A program made the translations under genes and the position numbers. From an uncultured Oscillospiraceae bacterium (GTDB taxonomy: Bacteria > Bacillota > Clostridia > Oscillospirales > Oscillospiraceae): DNA of 7,737 nt. Each line of letters opens with the position of its first letter. Positions within the stretch are counted from its first letter, which is position 1. Of this stretch, positions 5,961-7,737 are shown in pieces. Under the pieces are notes generated by a model. It had not been told where the DNA came from and searched no databases. It saw nothing but the letters and a program-made list of their open reading frames with translations. The DNA lies in assembly GCA_910588625.1 (NCBI GenBank), contig CAJUQN010000113.1, forward strand, positions 1-7,737. Direction: 5' to 3'.

Positions 5961-6821
5961 TTATGCGGCGGGGGGCGTGACTGCGCCGGGGGTGAAGAAA
6001 AAGCTGAAAATCAGGGCGGCAATGCCCACAATCCAGCAATAGTAGGCGAAGCTGCCAAACTTGCCCTTGCTGGCCAGCAGCTTCACCAGAGAGATGGCGA
6101 AGAAGCCCACCACGCCCGCGATGACCATGCCGGTCAGATACATGGGCAGCAGCTCTGTGTCGAAGGCGCCGTCCTTTGCCACCTTGACGACCTTCAGCAG
6201 CGTGGCCCCGAACACAGCGGGCAAGGACATCAGGAAGGAGTAGCGTACGGCAAAATTCCGGTCGAAGCCCAGGGCCATCCCGGCAGAAATGGTAGTGCCG
6301 GAGCGGGACAGGCCGGGGATGGTGGCCGCGCCCTGGGCCAGGCCCACCAGCAGCACGTCCTTGACGGTGGCGGTACGACCGTTCTTCCGCCCGCCGCCGT
6401 AGCGGTCGGACAGGAACAGGATAAAGCCCGTCACGATCAGCATGACGGACACAAACACCGGGTTGGCCCCCAGGCCCTCCACAAAGTCGTCGAAGGGCAG
6501 CACCAGGAACAGGGGCAGAGTACCCAGAATCAGCAGCAAAATCATTCGCCGGGCCTCCGGCGGGTTGCCCTGGGTTCGCTCCCCGGAAGCCAAGGCGGCG
6601 ATGGCCCGGAAAAACTCCAGGACCATGTCCGCGATGTCCCGCCAGTACACCACGCACACGGCGATAAGCGTGGCAAAGTGGAGCAGGATATTATAGAGGG
6701 CGTCGGGCTCCTCCATGCTGAAAAAGTGTTGCAGCAGCGACAGGTGCCCGGAGCTGGAAATGGGCAGGAACTCCGCCACGCCCTGCACGACGCCCAGCAC
6801 GATTGCCATCCAAAATTCCAA
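5961..6821 (-). CDS. uppP: Undecaprenyl-diphosphatase UppP (BacA family)
   Basis: UppP removes a phosphate from undecaprenyl diphosphate in the membrane, regenerating the lipid carrier for peptidoglycan and other wall polymers; extra copies confer bacitracin tolerance. Family signatures are GVVQGVAEFLPISSSGH near the N-terminus (Glu17, Ser22-24, His26 counted from TTG) and PGLSRSGTTISAG around Arg173, both needed for catalysis in characterised members. Several hydrophobic helices cover the rest, ending in a Phe-rich segment and PPAA. I start at TTG 6821 (286 residues): GAGGTGA at 6833-6827, a seven-base match to the anti-Shine-Dalgarno, sits 5 bases before it, and the distance from start to the LGVVQG motif then matches relatives as I recall them. 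GTG at 6830 gives 289 residues but has no convincing ribosome site. It is the first gene of the uppP-ftsK pair. Confidence 0.95.
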   Translation of the reverse strand: MEFWMAIVLGVVQGVAEFLPISSSGHLSLLQHFFSMEEPDALYNILLHFATLIAVCVVYWRDIADMVLEFFRAIAALASGERTQGNPPEARRMILLLILGTLPLFLVLPFDDFVEGLGANPVFVSVMLIVTGFILFLSDRYGGGRKNGRTATVKDVLLVGLAQGAATIPGLSRSGTTISAGMALGFDRNFAVRYSFLMSLPAVFGATLLKVVKVAKDGAFDTELLPMYLTGMVIAGVVGFFAISLVKLLASKGKFGSFAYYCWIVGIAALIFSFFFTPGAVTPPAA

Positions 6822-6826
6822 TGTGC

Positions 6827-6833
6827 TCACCTC
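6827..6833 (-). promoter_or_regulatory. Ribosome binding site deciding the uppP start
   Basis: The minus strand reads GAGGTGA, complementary over seven bases to the 16S tail. It lies 5 bases before TTG 6821 and overlaps GTG 6830, which argues that the GTG belongs to the ribosome site and is not the start. Confidence 0.6.
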
Positions 6834-6877
6834 GTTGAGATCGCCGCCCTGGGACGGCTGTAGAATCGGTATAATAT

Positions 6878-6886
6878 ATTATCACA
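6878..6886 (-). promoter_or_regulatory. Candidate extended -10 promoter for uppP-ftsK
   Basis: The minus strand reads TGTGATAAT, TG-n plus GATAAT (five of six to TATAAT), with the hexamer at 6883-6878. The predicted start near 6871 gives a leader of about 50 bases. No clear -35 is found (TCTGGA at the 17-base spacing). Other AT hexamers overlap it, so the exact element is uncertain. A 12-bp palindrome ATAATATATTAT (6871-6882) covers the same bases. Confidence 0.45.
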
Positions 6887-6962
6887 TCTCCGAAGAAAAT
6901 TCCAGACAAAATCGAAAATTTGTTCTTAATATTTAGGGCGGTCCGAAAAAGAGGACTGTTCC

Positions 6963-7079
6963 TTGCAGCGCGCCTTGAATCTTAAAGCTCACCACAATAA
7001 AATCATCAAGATCACATTTTGGGAGCAGTCGGTTCATGAATGTTACCACGCGTTGCTTGCCGCAACGGGCCATTTTTAA
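6963..7079 (+). CDS. Possible 38-residue small ORF or gene remnant (low confidence)
   Basis: I do not recognise this product. The frame is open from 6930 (after TAA at 6927) to TAA at 7077. TTG at 6963 is preceded at 8 bases by AAAGAGG (6948-6954). The predicted peptide begins MQRALNLKAHHNKIIK and contains TFWEQSVHECYHALLAATGHF near its end, a mixed soluble-looking composition with no signal peptide or membrane helix. It runs through the -35 and spacer of the XRE promoter, which argues against a conserved gene. It could be the tail of a decayed gene left by an insertion or deletion, or chance. Confidence 0.15.
   Translation: MQRALNLKAHHNKIIKITFWEQSVHECYHALLAATGHF
7051..7067. repeat. Inverted repeat over the -35 of the XRE gene
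   Basis: CGTTGC (7051-7056) and GCAACG (7062-7067) are perfect 6-bp arms around TTGCC. The element covers the -35 hexamer TTGCCG (7057-7062), the position expected for a repressor operator. XRE dimers usually bind such short dyads, so autoregulation is a natural inference, not shown. Confidence 0.45.
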
Positions 7080-7085
7080 TACAAT
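7057..7085 (+). promoter_or_regulatory. Sigma-A-type promoter of the XRE gene
   Basis: TTGCCG (7057-7062, four of six to TTGACA) and TACAAT (7080-7085, five of six to TATAAT) are separated by exactly 17 bases. The predicted start near 7092 gives a short leader of about 29 bases containing AAAGGAG (7104-7110). This is the best two-box promoter in the window. Confidence 0.7.
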
Positions 7086-7120
7086 GTCGTCAGCGGCTTA
7101 TAGAAAGGAGTTTACCCCTA

Positions 7121-7630
7121 ATGCTAAACGAAAACATAAAAGCGGTCAGAAAATCAAAGGGCCTCTCGCAGGACGAGCTTGCCATCAAGCTGAACGTGGT
7201 GCGGCAGACAGTCTCCAAATGGGAACGCGGATTGTCCGTCCCTGATTCCGACATACTGATCAGCATATCAGAGGCACTTGAAACACCCGTAAGCACATTG
7301 CTTGGCGAAACTGTCGCAGAGCCGGAGGCTGATACATTAAAGGCAATCTCCGAAAAGCTGGAGGTCATAAACCTGCAGCTCGCACAACGAAAAGTCATGA
7401 GGCAAAAAGTACTTCATTGGCTGCTTATCACGCTGTGCGTGGTCACAATTGCAATTTCTGCGGCCCTGATCCTATTAAACAGCCCATATTTAGGCTGGGA
7501 TTTCAGCGACCCTGAAACCGCCGTCCTCGGAGTGGCATTTCACTCATTTGAATGGCTGTTTGTCAGGGTGGCGCCGGTTATCCTGGTCGTTTCGATCGTC
7601 GGGATTTTCGTGACGCGGAAAAAACGTTAG
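7121..7630 (+). CDS. XRE-family transcriptional regulator with two C-terminal membrane segments
   Basis: The 169-residue product begins with an XRE/Cro-type helix-turn-helix at about 3-60: NIKAVRKSKGLSQDELA, then VVRQTVSKWERGLSVPD as the recognition region, then ISEALETPVSTLLGE. Residues 70-96 are a charged, probably helical linker (ADTLKAISEKLEVINLQLAQR). Two hydrophobic segments follow, about 98-119 and 143-164, with RKKR at the end, which suggests a cytoplasmic C-terminus and DNA binding from the membrane. ATG 7121 is chosen because AAAGGAG lies 10 bases upstream and the helix-turn-helix begins at once; the ATG at 7040 in the same frame lies upstream of the predicted transcription start. 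Sample blocks I counted run 47-55% GC, against 73% in a block of ftsK, so transfer is possible. Membrane-anchored XRE regulators are common in Firmicutes; the ligand and targets of this one are unknown. Confidence 0.88.
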   Translation: MLNENIKAVRKSKGLSQDELAIKLNVVRQTVSKWERGLSVPDSDILISISEALETPVSTLLGETVAEPEADTLKAISEKLEVINLQLAQRKVMRQKVLHWLLITLCVVTIAISAALILLNSPYLGWDFSDPETAVLGVAFHSFEWLFVRVAPVILVVSIVGIFVTRKKR

Positions 7631-7659
7631 AGAGGAATCGTTGTCTGCCGGAAATATCG

Positions 7660-7686
7660 GGGAGCTGTCCATAACAGACAGCTCCC
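7660..7686 (+). terminator. Hairpin downstream of the XRE gene, likely terminator-like
   Basis: GGGAGCTGTC (7660-7669) and GACAGCTCCC (7677-7686) form a perfect 10-bp stem around CATAACA, 29 bases after the stop codon. No T run follows directly; the nearest is AATTTT at 7696-7701. It may therefore be a weak terminator, an RNA-stabilising stem or a protein site. The remaining 51 bases to the window end hold nothing I can identify. Confidence 0.5.
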
Positions 7687-7737
7687 ACGGAAATCAATTT
7701 TCACACCAAAGAGAGACAAGAGCGTTAGGCTCAAGAA

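Larger units (their letters stand above)
6834..7120. other. AT-richer intergenic region between uppP and the XRE gene
   Basis: This 287-base region separates divergent genes. Its left part holds the uppP promoter candidate. Its right part holds the XRE promoter, an inverted repeat and ribosome site. The middle (about 6890-7050) has no gene with recognisable homology and only one short open frame (6930-7079), noted separately. No tRNA, transposon end or att site could be identified. Confidence 0.6.

Noticed and set aside
5659..6657. Minus-strand open frame (332 codons) in another phase of uppP/ftsK
   Set aside because: It is a frame-shifted reading of UppP and FtsK codons with Arg/Gly/Pro-rich low-complexity composition and no family signature.
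5793..6863. Long plus-strand open frame (356 codons) opposite uppP and the ftsK start
   Set aside because: It runs antisense to two strongly recognised genes, is rich in His/Gly/Gln typical of high-GC shadow frames, and has no motif or ribosome site.
6941..6956. Small stem GTCC/GGAC in the uppP-XRE intergenic region
   Set aside because: Only four pairs with a purine loop; no T run and no link to a known RNA.
7040..7120. N-terminal extension of the XRE protein to ATG 7040
   Set aside because: This ATG precedes the predicted -35, and the good ribosome site serves ATG 7121, where the helix-turn-helix begins.
7121..7630. XRE gene as the antitoxin of a toxin-antitoxin pair or a phage repressor
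   Set aside because: No small toxin, integrase or divergent cro-like gene is visible, and two C-terminal membrane segments fit a sensor-type regulator better. Sequence to the right is not available.

Overview
The window is a GC-rich stretch of bacterial chromosome. Most of it looks like housekeeping envelope and division DNA from a low-GC-clade (Firmicutes/Clostridia) relative with high GC content. Gene content, strong AGGAGG-type ribosome binding sites, frequent TTG/GTG starts, an SLH-domain protein and a SpoIIIE/FtsK-type translocase fit the Oscillospiraceae group (Flavonifractor/Oscillibacter-like). That placement is inferred from protein style, not from a database match. No rRNA, tRNA, CRISPR array, insertion sequence or phage gene is visible.

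Layout. Positions 1-679 (minus strand) hold the start of tsaB, cut by the window edge, and all of tsaE; they overlap by 4 bases and serve tRNA t6A37 synthesis. A short divergent promoter region (680-797) separates them from a plus-strand SEDS glycan polymerase of the RodA/FtsW family (798-1991). A Rho-independent terminator (2020-2056) and a leader with a possible Shine-Dalgarno-sequestering hairpin (2057-2096) precede a small secreted protein with one Ig/cadherin-like domain and SLH-type repeats (2106-3065). A compact bidirectional terminator (3071-3098) separates it from a convergent minus-strand pair, uppP (undecaprenyl-diphosphatase, start near 6821) followed by ftsK/spoIIIE (3101-5938), which are 22 bases apart and probably one operon.

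After uppP comes about 300 bases of more AT-rich non-coding DNA. It ends in a good sigma-A-type promoter and a plus-strand XRE regulator with two C-terminal membrane segments (7121-7630). That gene is visibly lower in GC than the rest and may be a later arrival. A 10-bp hairpin follows it.

Together, RodA (glycan polymerisation), UppP (recycling of the C55 lipid carrier), FtsK/SpoIIIE (chromosome pumping at the septum) and the SLH protein (wall display) make a cell-envelope and division neighbourhood. I do not see a convincing undescribed multi-gene system. The most useful leads are regulatory: the 9-bp inverted repeat forming two divergent extended -10 elements, the leader hairpin before the SLH gene, and the membrane-anchored XRE regulator with an inverted repeat over its own -35.
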